DNA of 60,959 nucleotides, from positions 1-60,959 of the forward strand of contig ONND01000017.1 of assembly GCA_900319105.1 (NCBI GenBank), given 5' to 3'. This stretch comes from an uncultured Bacteroidales bacterium (GTDB lineage: Bacteria; Bacteroidota; Bacteroidia; Bacteroidales; Paludibacteraceae). Shown here in pieces: positions 1 through 8,313 of this stretch. Position numbers and translations under genes: made by a program. Within the stretch, counting starts at the first letter, position 1. Each line of letters opens with the position of its first letter. A model generated the notes under the pieces. The model worked only from the letters and a program-made list of their open reading frames with translations. It did not search any database and had not been told where the DNA came from.

Positions 1-1104
1 AGCAACGAGAATCTTACCTTCTATACCGCGTTGACCGAAACCCGGACAGATAACGACACCAGCCATGCCGGAGAGTTGTTCGGCAATGTTATCGCGGGTG
101 AGAAACTCACTGTTAATGAAATGGATCTGCACCTTATAACCTCTGTACGTACCCGCGTGCGCAAGACTCTCACGAATACTCTTGTATGCATCTTGCAGGT
201 CGTATTTGCCCACCAGACCTATATGGAGTATTTCCTCTGCACGTTTGCGGCAATCCAAGAAGTCCAACCATGATTTCAAATCAGGCTTTGCCGGCCGTTT
301 GATGCCCATCTTATGCAAAATAACCTCGTCCAAATGATGCTCATACATATTGATCGGCACTTCATAAATACTCGGCAGATCCTGACTCTGAATCACGGCC
401 TCTGTGGCTACATTGCAGAAATGCGCCACTTTGGTTCTCAACTCATCGCCCAGATGATGCTCGGTACGCAAAATAAGTACCTCGGGCTGAATACCCAAGC
501 CCTGTAACTGCTTGACGCTGGTCTGTGTTGGTTTGGTCTTCAGCTCATCTGCAGCTGCCAAGTACGGCACGTAGGTAAGGTGCACATTAAGCGCCCGTTG
601 CGGACCAAGTTCCCATCGTAACTGACGGATAGCCTCCAAGAAAGGCTGACTTTCGATATCGCCTATCGTACCGCCTATCTCCGTAATGACGAAGTCAAAC
701 GGTTGTTTGGAAGCATTTAGCAGAATACGTCGTTTGATCTCGTCCGTAATATGCGGTACGACCTGTATCGTCTTGCCCAGATAGTCTCCACGACGCTCTT
801 TCTCTATCACACTCAGATAGATACGTCCGGTGGTCACACTGTTGTCACGCGTGGTCTCTATCCCTGTAAAACGCTCATAGTGCCCCAAGTCCAGGTCTGT
901 CTCCATACCATCTGCCGTCACGTAACACTCGCCGTGCTCGTACGGATTCAGCGTACCGGGGTCGATATTGATATAAGGATCGAACTTCTGAATCGTTATC
1001 CGATAGCCACGCGCCTGGAGTAGCTTACCCAAGGATGCCGAGATGATACCCTTTCCTAACGAAGAAGCAACTCCTCCAGTGATAAAAATATACTTTGTTT
1101 CCAT
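1..1104 (-). CDS. pyrG: CTP synthase, N-terminal part (runs off left edge)
   Basis: CTP synthase makes CTP from UTP, ATP and glutamine in the cytoplasm. Translating the minus strand from the ATG at 1104 gives METKYIFITGGVASSLGKG, with the amidoligase P-loop GGVASSLGKG near residue 10, then the substrate-binding stretch KFDPYINIDPGTLNPYEHGE. 368 codons lie in the window, out of the family's usual 530-540. The visible end reads CPGFGQRG, the start of the glutamine amidotransferase domain; the catalytic Cys and the His/Glu pair are outside. The start codon overlaps the stop of the upstream aminotransferase gene (TAATG), so translation is probably coupled. It is third in the glnN-aminotransferase-pyrG unit, and two of the three products consume or make glutamine. 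Identification is secure. Confidence 0.96.
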   Translation of the reverse strand, partial: METKYIFITGGVASSLGKGIISASLGKLLQARGYRITIQKFDPYINIDPGTLNPYEHGECYVTADGMETDLDLGHYERFTGIETTRDNSVTTGRIYLSVIEKERRGDYLGKTIQVVPHITDEIKRRILLNASKQPFDFVITEIGGTIGDIESQPFLEAIRQLRWELGPQRALNVHLTYVPYLAAADELKTKPTQTSVKQLQGLGIQPEVLILRTEHHLGDELRTKVAHFCNVATEAVIQSQDLPSIYEVPINMYEHHLDEVILHKMGIKRPAKPDLKSWLDFLDCRKRAEEILHIGLVGKYDLQDAYKSIRESLAHAGTYRGYKVQIHFINSEFLTRDNIAEQLSGMAGVVICPGFGQRGIEGKILVA

Positions 1105-2264
1105 TATGCCAATGCTGTCTTAATACGGTGCATAGCTTCGATAATAGCTTCGTTTCCAATAGCAAAGGACAGACGGATACACGATGGATCACCAAAAGCA
1201 GAACCGGAAACAACGGCCACATGCGCCTTCTCCAGTAACATTTCGGTCACCTCGTCTCCATTAGCGATCGCGCTCACATCCGGGAAAAGATAAAAAGCAC
1301 CGTGTGGCTCTACAAAACGCCATCCTTTCACTTCGCGTGCCAAGCGACAAATAAGATCTCGTCTTTCTTGAAATTCCGCTCGCAAATACGATACGCTTTC
1401 TTGATCTGCTGTCAAGGCTGCTTCTGCCGCTTTTTGAGCTATCATCGTCGCGCATGTAAACTGCTGGCTCTGCAATCGGGTACATGCAGCAATAAATGAG
1501 GTATTCTTGCACATCATCCACCCGATTCGATAGCCTGTCATCGCATAGGTTTTACTGACACCATTCACAACAATAAGACGTTCCGCCAAATCCGTATAAT
1601 ATGCCCAACTACGTGCTGTCGTGCCGTACGTCAAGCCGTTATATATCTCATCTGACAGAATCGATATCTCCGGATACTCCCGCAACACAGCAACTATCTC
1701 ATCCATACGTGAGTCCGAATAGATAGTGCCTGTCGGGTTATTGGGAGAACAAAGGATAATTAGACGTGTATGGGAAGTAATGGCATCTCGTAACTGTGCT
1801 GCTGTCAAACAGTAGTTTTCTTGAGCAGTAGTAGGAATACTTATCACCTTTCCACCTGCTAATTTAACCATCTCCCCATAACTCACCCAACTCGGAGTTG
1901 GAAAAATCACCTCATCTCCTTCATTAATTATCGTTTGGATAGCATTGAAGATAGCCGCTTTTGCGCCCACAGAAACGATCACATCCTCCGCTTGCCATGT
2001 TATCGCATTGCCATCAAAAGCATTTTGATGCTTGGCGATCGCCTGACGTAAGGAAGAAATTCCTGGTACAGGACCATAATGAGACCAGTTATCCGCAATA
2101 GCTTGCTGAGCTGCCTTTTGGATGAACAAAGGTGTGGGTTGGTCGGGTTCACCAAGAGACATATTGATTACATCCACTCCCTGTTCCTGCAACGCCCGAC
2201 AGCGAGCGGCCATCGCCAAGCTCTGAGAAACCGATATCTGTTGTATTCTATGAGCGATCTGCAT
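1104..2264 (-). CDS. Class I PLP-dependent aminotransferase (aspartate aminotransferase type)
   Basis: A fold-type I aminotransferase that most likely exchanges amino groups between aspartate and 2-oxoglutarate. The PLP lysine sits in GVSKTYAMTGYRIGW, near residue 238, and SPNNPTGT and SDEIYNGL are the usual cofactor-contact motifs. I chose the ATG at 2264 (386 aa) because MQIAHRIQQISVSQSLAM aligns in length with typical family N-termini. An in-frame TTG at 2276 would add four residues, and the glnN stop lies just upstream at 2278. The gene lies between glnN and pyrG with a TAATG junction, so it belongs to a nitrogen-assimilation unit. Substrate preference is inferred from the family and not provable from sequence. 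Confidence 0.9.
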   Translation of the reverse strand: MQIAHRIQQISVSQSLAMAARCRALQEQGVDVINMSLGEPDQPTPLFIQKAAQQAIADNWSHYGPVPGISSLRQAIAKHQNAFDGNAITWQAEDVIVSVGAKAAIFNAIQTIINEGDEVIFPTPSWVSYGEMVKLAGGKVISIPTTAQENYCLTAAQLRDAITSHTRLIILCSPNNPTGTIYSDSRMDEIVAVLREYPEISILSDEIYNGLTYGTTARSWAYYTDLAERLIVVNGVSKTYAMTGYRIGWMMCKNTSFIAACTRLQSQQFTCATMIAQKAAEAALTADQESVSYLRAEFQERRDLICRLAREVKGWRFVEPHGAFYLFPDVSAIANGDEVTEMLLEKAHVAVVSGSAFGDPSCIRLSFAIGNEAIIEAMHRIKTALA

Positions 2265-2277
2265 TTCAGATTTCAAT

Positions 2278-4467
2278 TTAATGAATGAACATCAGTTCGC
2301 GGTACTTAGGCAGGGTCCACATCTCATCATCAATGATGAGTTCGAGGGCGTCCGCATGTTCGCGTATCTGCGCCATCAGCGGCAGGACGGTATCGTGGTA
2401 CGCGACGGCTTTGCTGCGCTCGTCAGGTTGACGATTGGCTTTATGCCGGGCTTCGGTCATCCGCTCTACCCCGTCAAGGATCGCACCAGAATGTTCTTCT
2501 ATCTGCTTGATGATACTATAGTCCATGGCGTTGAGGGATGCCGTCTCGTCGGCGGAGAAGACCTGCTTCACCGCCAGCACGTTCTGCAACAACATCGTCT
2601 GGTATCGCTTCGCCGCCGGCAGTACATGATTGACCACCAAATCACCCATTACACGACTCTCTATCTGCAGTTTTTTGACGTACGTCTCCCATTTGACTTC
2701 ACTGCGGCTATGCAACTCCGCCTCGTTGAGCACACCGGTGTATTGGAACATCTGAATGGAACTCGGCGAGAGGTATCGGTCGATGACCAGTGGCACCGAG
2801 GTCTCGCAATCCAGTCCGCGCTGAGCCGCCTCGGCTTTCCATTCATCGCTGTACCCGTTGCCGTCAAACCGGATGGCTTTGCATGCCACGATATATTTCT
2901 TGATGACATCGAAGAGCACTCGCTCTTTCGCTTCGCCTTTCTCGATGCGGGCATCCACCTCTTCTTTGAAGAGCATCAGCTGCTCTGCGACCGCGGCATT
3001 GAGCGCCAACATCGCTGCTCCGCAGTTAGCGGATGAACCCACCGCGCGGAACTCGAACCTGTTTCCTGTAAATGCAAACGGCGAAGTGCGGTTTCGATCG
3101 GTATTGTCCAATAAGATCTCAGGGATATTCGCTACGCCGAGTTTCATCTCTTTCTTGGCATTGATGATGATTGCCTCCTCCGCTTTGGCATGCTCAAGCT
3201 TATCCAACACCTCGCTGATCTGCTTGCCGAGGAAGACAGAGATGATAGCCGGAGGCGCTTCGTTCGCTCCCAGACGATGCTCGTTCGTGGCACTGACGAT
3301 AGACGCCTTGAGTAATCCGTTATGACGATGAACAGCCATGAGCACATTCACAAGGAAAGTGATGAACTGCAGGTTCTGGTAGGGGTTCTTACCCGGCGCC
3401 AGCAGGTTGACACCGGTATTGGTAGCCATCGACCAGTTGCAATGCTTGCCACTGCCGTTGACGCCGGCGTACGGTTTCTCATGCAATAATACACGGAAAT
3501 GATGTTTCTCCGCCACACGCTCCATAATACTCATTACGAGCAGGTTATGGTCGTTCGAGAGGTTCACTTCTTCGAAGATGGGCGCCATCTCGAACTGGTT
3601 CGGAGCCACCTCGTTATGGCGTGTACGAACCGGAATACCAGCTTTGAGCGCTTCGTACTCCAACTCCTGCATGAACGCCAGCACACGCGCCGGGATAGCA
3701 CCGAAATAATGATCCTCCAGTTGCTGACTCTTGGCGCTATTATGCCCCATTAGCGTACGGCCGGTTAACATCAAATCCGGGCGGGCGTTATAGAGCGCCT
3801 CATCGACCAGGAAATACTCCTGCTCCCAACCGAGGTTCGTATGCACATGCTTGACCTGCTTGTCGAAATACCCGCACACCTCCCGCGCTGCATGGCATAA
3901 CGCAGCAGTAGAACGGATCAACGGGGTCTTGTAATCCAGTGCGTCACCCGTATAGGCCACAAAAACCGTCGGGATACACAACGTGTCACCGATAAGGAAC
4001 ACCGGACTCGAAGGATCCCATGCCGAATAACCGCGCGCTTCGAACGTGTTACGGATACCACCATTAGGGAAAGACGACGCATCGGGTTCTTGCTGATACA
4101 GACTATCACCGCTGAACTCCTCCATCAACGTACCGTTCTTATCCAGCGTAAAGAAGGCATCGTGTTTCTCCGCCGTTCCGCCCGTCAAAGGCTGAAACCA
4201 GTGGGTGAAATGCGTAGCACCGTGATCCATCGCCCATTTGCGGATACCGATGGCTACCACACCTGCTATATCGCGATGGATCGTACGACCATTATCTACA
4301 TCGTCGAACAACTGATCCAATACATCCTGCGCAATATATTCCTTCATTTTATCGCGCGTGAACACGTCGCGTGCGAAATAATCTTTCACTTTTCCTTCCG
4401 GCACATCTATTTGTACCGGCATCGGCCTAAATGCCATTTTTAACGCTTCAAATCGGATATTACTCAT
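2278..4467 (-). CDS. glnN: Glutamine synthetase type III
   Basis: GSIII forms glutamine from glutamate, ammonia and ATP; it is the long, dodecameric type common in Bacteroidetes. The 729-residue length fits GSIII (about 700-730) and is far above GSI (about 470). Diagnostic stretches are the N-terminal FRPMPVQIDVPEGKVKDYFA, GATHFTHWFQPLTGGTAEKHD, the metal-binding NEVAPNQFEMAP, and VNGSGKHCNWSM in the active site. The ATG at 4467 follows a short leader from the minus-strand promoter at 4530-4560. Two genes follow almost without gaps, and glutamine made here is a substrate of the PyrG encoded downstream. No truncation is seen. Confidence 0.97.
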   Translation of the reverse strand: MSNIRFEALKMAFRPMPVQIDVPEGKVKDYFARDVFTRDKMKEYIAQDVLDQLFDDVDNGRTIHRDIAGVVAIGIRKWAMDHGATHFTHWFQPLTGGTAEKHDAFFTLDKNGTLMEEFSGDSLYQQEPDASSFPNGGIRNTFEARGYSAWDPSSPVFLIGDTLCIPTVFVAYTGDALDYKTPLIRSTAALCHAAREVCGYFDKQVKHVHTNLGWEQEYFLVDEALYNARPDLMLTGRTLMGHNSAKSQQLEDHYFGAIPARVLAFMQELEYEALKAGIPVRTRHNEVAPNQFEMAPIFEEVNLSNDHNLLVMSIMERVAEKHHFRVLLHEKPYAGVNGSGKHCNWSMATNTGVNLLAPGKNPYQNLQFITFLVNVLMAVHRHNGLLKASIVSATNEHRLGANEAPPAIISVFLGKQISEVLDKLEHAKAEEAIIINAKKEMKLGVANIPEILLDNTDRNRTSPFAFTGNRFEFRAVGSSANCGAAMLALNAAVAEQLMLFKEEVDARIEKGEAKERVLFDVIKKYIVACKAIRFDGNGYSDEWKAEAAQRGLDCETSVPLVIDRYLSPSSIQMFQYTGVLNEAELHSRSEVKWETYVKKLQIESRVMGDLVVNHVLPAAKRYQTMLLQNVLAVKQVFSADETASLNAMDYSIIKQIEEHSGAILDGVERMTEARHKANRQPDERSKAVAYHDTVLPLMAQIREHADALELIIDDEMWTLPKYRELMFIH

Positions 4468-4529
4468 CTTTTTGCCTCTTTTTGACGTTGTTTTTTGTTT
4501 TTAATCGGATTAAATTCAAAAATCCGCCG

Positions 4530-4560
4530 CAAAGGTACTACAAAAATTTCATATATGCAA
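4530..4560 (-). promoter_or_regulatory. Promoter of glnN unit
   Basis: On the minus strand TTGCATATATG is followed, 23 bp start to start, by TACCTTTG. This is a Bacteroidetes -33/-7 pair, about 60 nt before the glnN ATG. It is back to back with the plus-strand promoter at 4580. Confidence 0.85.
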
Positions 4561-4579
4561 GTAAAAAATAAAAAAATGT

Positions 4580-4610
4580 TTGCATATATCAAAAAAAAGC
4601 AGTAATTTTG
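4580..4610 (+). promoter_or_regulatory. Promoter of the outer-membrane protein gene
   Basis: TTGCATATATC is followed 23 bp later (start to start) by TAATTTTG. The -7 box ends only 8 bp before the ATG at 4619, so the mRNA should be leaderless or nearly so. Confidence 0.85.
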
Positions 4611-4618
4611 CACACAAA

Positions 4619-5467
4619 ATGAAACAAAGAGGGCTATACATAGTACTCCTGCTACTAATGGCGGCACTCCTGTATGCAGAGCAACACACGCTCCGTGCGG
4701 AGGCAGACCGACCGGGTTACGGAACAGGCACGAACGTGCTCACACGGGGGATGATCCAATGGGAGACGGGCTTCGAAGCGATGCATATTCCCGACATGCA
4801 CCTGGTCACCCTGCCGACGACGCTTTTCCGGTTTGGTCTTCACGAACGAGCCGAACTGCGGGTCGAGTATACCGGAGGTCTGCTCATCAACGACCACCCC
4901 GACAGCAATCCCGAGACGAACGACGAACACACGTATTACTGCGATCCTCTGTATATCGGTACAAAACTGATGCTCTGGGGCGGCTCGGACGAGCCTCAGC
5001 AGCGGTGGATACCTCGTACGAGCGTCATGCTCAATATAGGCGTCCCGATAACACGATCGGTCGCTAAAAGGATGCCTATTTCCGGCAACGCGGATCTGCT
5101 CTTCGAGAACGACATCACCGACTGGCTCACCATCCAGTACGAGTTCGGCACTCATTGGATAGAATGGGCACCCATGCCGGATTTCTTCGCGTCACTCGGA
5201 ATGAATTTTGCCGCTACGGAAAACATCGCTTTCTTCGTGGAGAACTACAATTATTTTGATTGCGACAACAACATCGAATTAATCGGGTACAAAACGGCGT
5301 ATAACGTGAACCTCGATTTTGGTATGACCTACATGCCGCATCCCCGGGTACAACTGGATATGTATGCCGGTTTCAACTGCTATGCCACGGAACCCTTATT
5401 GAAGGGTCCAAAGAATCAATGTTTCCTGGGTTTGGGTGTCGCATGGCTTCTTCATGCACCTAAATAG
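4619..5467 (+). CDS. Outer-membrane beta-barrel protein, Phenol_MetA_deg-like
   Basis: A 282-residue exported protein. It starts with a signal peptide (MKQRGLYIVLLLLMAALLYA) and continues as alternating aromatic/polar strands typical of an outer-membrane barrel. The pattern of a conserved Gly-rich start (PGYGTGTNVLTRG), WETGFEA, LPTTLFRFGLHERAELRVEYTG and a late DFGMTY is that of the transporter-like Phenol_MetA_deg family, whose true function is mostly unknown. An in-frame ATG at 4580 is rejected because it overlaps the -33 element. With the start at 4619 the transcript has virtually no 5' leader. The gene is alone between divergent glnN and the valS promoter. A role in solute passage is possible; I assign no substrate. 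Confidence 0.75.
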   Translation: MKQRGLYIVLLLLMAALLYAEQHTLRAEADRPGYGTGTNVLTRGMIQWETGFEAMHIPDMHLVTLPTTLFRFGLHERAELRVEYTGGLLINDHPDSNPETNDEHTYYCDPLYIGTKLMLWGGSDEPQQRWIPRTSVMLNIGVPITRSVAKRMPISGNADLLFENDITDWLTIQYEFGTHWIEWAPMPDFFASLGMNFAATENIAFFVENYNYFDCDNNIELIGYKTAYNVNLDFGMTYMPHPRVQLDMYAGFNCYATEPLLKGPKNQCFLGLGVAWLLHAPK

Positions 5468-5498
5468 ATGCATTTTTTCGAAAAATAACCTCAAAAAC

Positions 5499-5529
5499 TT
5501 GCATATATGCAATTTTTGTAGTACCTTTG
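5499..5529 (+). promoter_or_regulatory. Promoter of valS
   Basis: The perfect palindrome TTGCATATATGCAA at 5499-5512 forms the -33 element, and TACCTTTG starts 23 bp after it at 5522. It leaves a leader of about 65 nt before the valS ATG at 5601. Confidence 0.85.
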
Positions 5530-5600
5530 CACGATTTTTCGGTCGAGTGGCTCGACACGCACTTTACTAAGCTAAATAATTAAAGCGACATATATAGTTT

Positions 5601-8237
5601 ATGGAAACCAAGTACAATCCAAAAGAAATCGAAGCCCGCTGGTATCAATACTGGCAGGACAACAAGTTGTTTCATTCCGAACCCGACAGCCGTGATCCGT
5701 TCACGATCGTGATTCCGCCGCCTAACGTAACAGGCGTGCTGCACATGGGACACGTGCTGAACGAGACCATCCAGGATATCCTTGTACGTCGTGCACGCCT
5801 CGAAGGCAAGAACGCTTGCTGGGTGCCCGGCACCGACCATGCTTCTATCGCAACGGAGGCCAAAGTCATCAAACGCCTCAAGGAACAAGGCATCAATAAA
5901 TCCGACCTCACCCGCGAGCAGTTCCTCAAACATGCCTGGGACTGGACCGACGAGCACGGAGGCATCATCCTCAAGCAGCTCCGCAAACTCGGTTGTTCGT
6001 GCGACTGGGACCGCACCGCTTTCACTATGGACGAGACTCGTTCGAAAGCAGTCATCAAAGTGTTCTGCGACCTGTACAAGAAAGGTCTTATCTACCGCGG
6101 ATTGCGTATGGTCAACTGGGACCCGGAGCGTCAGACTGCCCTCTCCGACGAGGAGGTGATCTACCACGACGAGCATAATAAATTCTACTACCTGCGTTAC
6201 GAAGTAGCGGAGGAGCCTGGCAAGTACGCCATCGTGGCAACTACCCGTCCGGAGACGATCTTCGGCGATATAGCCGTTTGTATCAACCCCAAAGAGGAGA
6301 AGAACCAGTGGCTCAAAGGCAAGCATGTCATCGTACCGGGTGTCGGACGTGTGATTCCTATCATTGAGGACCGTTACGTGGAGATCGGTTTCGGTACCGG
6401 TTGCCTCAAAGTGACGCCGGCGCACGACGTGAACGACTATGCCCTCGGTCAGAAATACAACCTCAAGACCATTGATATCTTCACGCCCGATGCACACCTC
6501 AACATGGACACCGTCGAGCCGGAACTCCAAGCCAACGTACGCAAGTACCACGGCATGGATCGTTTCGACTGCCGCAAGCAGATTGTGGAAGACCTCAAGG
6601 CGCTCAACCTCGTCGAGAAGATCGAGGACTACGACAACAAGGTAGGTTATTCTGAGCGTACGAACGTGCCTATCGAGCCGCGGTTGTCTCTCCAGTGGTT
6701 CGTGAAGATGAAGCACTTCGCAGACATTGCGCTGCCGCCGGTTATGAACGACGACATCGTCTTCTATCCCGCCAAATACAAGAACACGTACCGCAACTGG
6801 CTTGAGAACATCAAAGACTGGTGTATCAGCCGCCAACTCTGGTGGGGTCACCGCATCCCGGCTTATTACGACGCCGACCTGCTCGCTCAGACCGGTCTCG
6901 AGAACTACCCGGATGACAAGATCATCGTTTCCGAGACCAAACCCGAAGGCAACTATATTCAGGACGAAGGCGCGCTGGATACCTGGTTCAGCTCGTGGCT
7001 CTGGCCGATCTCTCTCTTCGATGGCATTGAGAATCCGGGCAACAAAGAGATTAACTATTACTACCCGACCGCAGACCTGGTAACCGGACCGGATATCATC
7101 TTCTTCTGGGTAGCACGAATGATCATGGCGGGTTATGAATATGTTGGCAAGATGCCGTTCAAGCACGTCTATTTTACCGGTATCGTCCGCGACAAACTCG
7201 GTCGTAAGATGTCCAAATCGCTTGGTAACAGTCCCGATCCGCTGGATCTCATCGAGCGTTTCGGCGCCGACGGCGTACGTATGGGTATTCTCCTTTCTGC
7301 TCCTGCCGGAAACGACATCCTCTATGATGATTCGCTCTGCGAGCAGGGACGTAACTTCTGCAACAAGATCTGGAACTGCTTCCGCCTTGTCAAAGGGTTT
7401 GAAGTAGCAGACATTGAGCAGCCCAAAACAGCAAAAGATGCGATCGAATGGTTCGAAGCCAAACTGGACGAGACCGCTACAGAAATAGCAGACTTGTTTA
7501 GCAAATACCGTCTGAGCGAGGCACTCATGGAGATCTACAAACTCTATTGTGACGAGTTCAGCGGCTGGTACCTGGAGATGATCAAACCTGCCTACCAACA
7601 GCCTATCGACCGCAAGACTTACGAAGCCACCCTTGCTTTCTTCGACCGCTTGCTCGTACTCCTCCACCCCTTCATGCCGTTCATCACCGAAGAACTCTGG
7701 CAGAACCTCTACGACCGCAAGGCCGGCGAGAGTATAATGAACCAACCCCTCTCCAACTCTCCCCTCAAGGGAGAGAGTGAGGAAATCCTCGACTCAATCG
7801 AGACCCTGAAACAGATCATCGCCGGTGTACGTAATGTACGGGCGTCGAAGAACATCCCGCAGAAAGAGCGTCTGACCCTCTATTTCGAAGGAGCTGATAC
7901 TTACCAATATGCGTCTCTCCTCCAAAAACTCGCGAATGTTGAAATAGCAAATGACAAATCTCAAATGTCAAATAACAAATCGACGTTCCTTGCAGGAACG
8001 GTCGAATATGCTATTCCGATGGATCAGTTTATCAACGTCGAGGAAGAGCTCAAGAAGCTCGAAGCGGACTTGGCCCACCAGCAAGGCTTCCTTAAAGGTG
8101 TCATGGCCAAACTCTCCAACGAACGTTTCGTACAGAACGCCAAGCCGGAGATCGTGGCGCTCGAACAGAAGAAGAAAGCCGATGCCGAGTCACGTATCGC
8201 TTCTATCGAAGAAGCCATCAAAGCGCTATGCGCTTGA
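5601..8237 (+). CDS. valS: Valyl-tRNA synthetase
   Basis: Charges tRNA-Val with valine and edits mischarged threonine. It is a class Ia enzyme: [16 protein letters not shown] carries the HIGH-type motif, [10 protein letters not shown] is the KMSKS loop, and the C-terminal roughly 65 residues ([15 protein letters not shown] onward) form the usual tRNA-binding coiled coil. The length, 878 aa, is normal for Bacteroidetes. Two stretches look like inserted low-complexity DNA in frame: [14 protein letters not shown] (about 7741-7782), whose DNA is a CCCTCTCC/GGGAGAG inverted repeat, and [12 protein letters not shown] (about 7950-7985), from a CAAATNNCAAAT repeat. Both lie in the anticodon-binding/linker part, away from the active site. 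The start ATG at 5601 agrees with the family N-terminus. Confidence 0.97.
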   Translation: METKYNPKEIEARWYQYWQDNKLFHSEPDSRDPFTIVIPPPNVTGVLHMGHVLNETIQDILVRRARLEGKNACWVPGTDHASIATEAKVIKRLKEQGINKSDLTREQFLKHAWDWTDEHGGIILKQLRKLGCSCDWDRTAFTMDETRSKAVIKVFCDLYKKGLIYRGLRMVNWDPERQTALSDEEVIYHDEHNKFYYLRYEVAEEPGKYAIVATTRPETIFGDIAVCINPKEEKNQWLKGKHVIVPGVGRVIPIIEDRYVEIGFGTGCLKVTPAHDVNDYALGQKYNLKTIDIFTPDAHLNMDTVEPELQANVRKYHGMDRFDCRKQIVEDLKALNLVEKIEDYDNKVGYSERTNVPIEPRLSLQWFVKMKHFADIALPPVMNDDIVFYPAKYKNTYRNWLENIKDWCISRQLWWGHRIPAYYDADLLAQTGLENYPDDKIIVSETKPEGNYIQDEGALDTWFSSWLWPISLFDGIENPGNKEINYYYPTADLVTGPDIIFFWVARMIMAGYEYVGKMPFKHVYFTGIVRDKLGRKMSKSLGNSPDPLDLIERFGADGVRMGILLSAPAGNDILYDDSLCEQGRNFCNKIWNCFRLVKGFEVADIEQPKTAKDAIEWFEAKLDETATEIADLFSKYRLSEALMEIYKLYCDEFSGWYLEMIKPAYQQPIDRKTYEATLAFFDRLLVLLHPFMPFITEELWQNLYDRKAGESIMNQPLSNSPLKGESEEILDSIETLKQIIAGVRNVRASKNIPQKERLTLYFEGADTYQYASLLQKLANVEIANDKSQMSNNKSTFLAGTVEYAIPMDQFINVEEELKKLEADLAHQQGFLKGVMAKLSNERFVQNAKPEIVALEQKKKADAESRIASIEEAIKALCA

Positions 8238-8247
8238 TTTGAGATTT

Positions 8248-8313
8248 CTTATCTCGCTTCGCTCGAACGATTATTTTTGACAAGCAAAAATCTTGAGATT
8301 TGAGATTTGAGAT
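8248..8313. repeat. Dispersed repeats between valS and uvrA
   Basis: 8248-8275 is a 28-bp sequence that recurs inverted at 50484-50511 with one mismatch. It is followed by three tandem GAGATTTGA-type units (8294-8316) that run into the TTG start codon of uvrA. No promoter of the standard type is seen here, so uvrA is probably read from the valS promoter. Confidence 0.75.

Noticed and set aside
2281-3036. 251-residue open frame opposite glnN
   Set aside because: Antisense shadow of a well-conserved glutamine synthetase.
5580-7745. 721-residue open frame antisense to valS
   Set aside because: It is the mirror of a highly conserved synthetase; codon bias of valS leaves the opposite frame open. 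No promoter and no family match.
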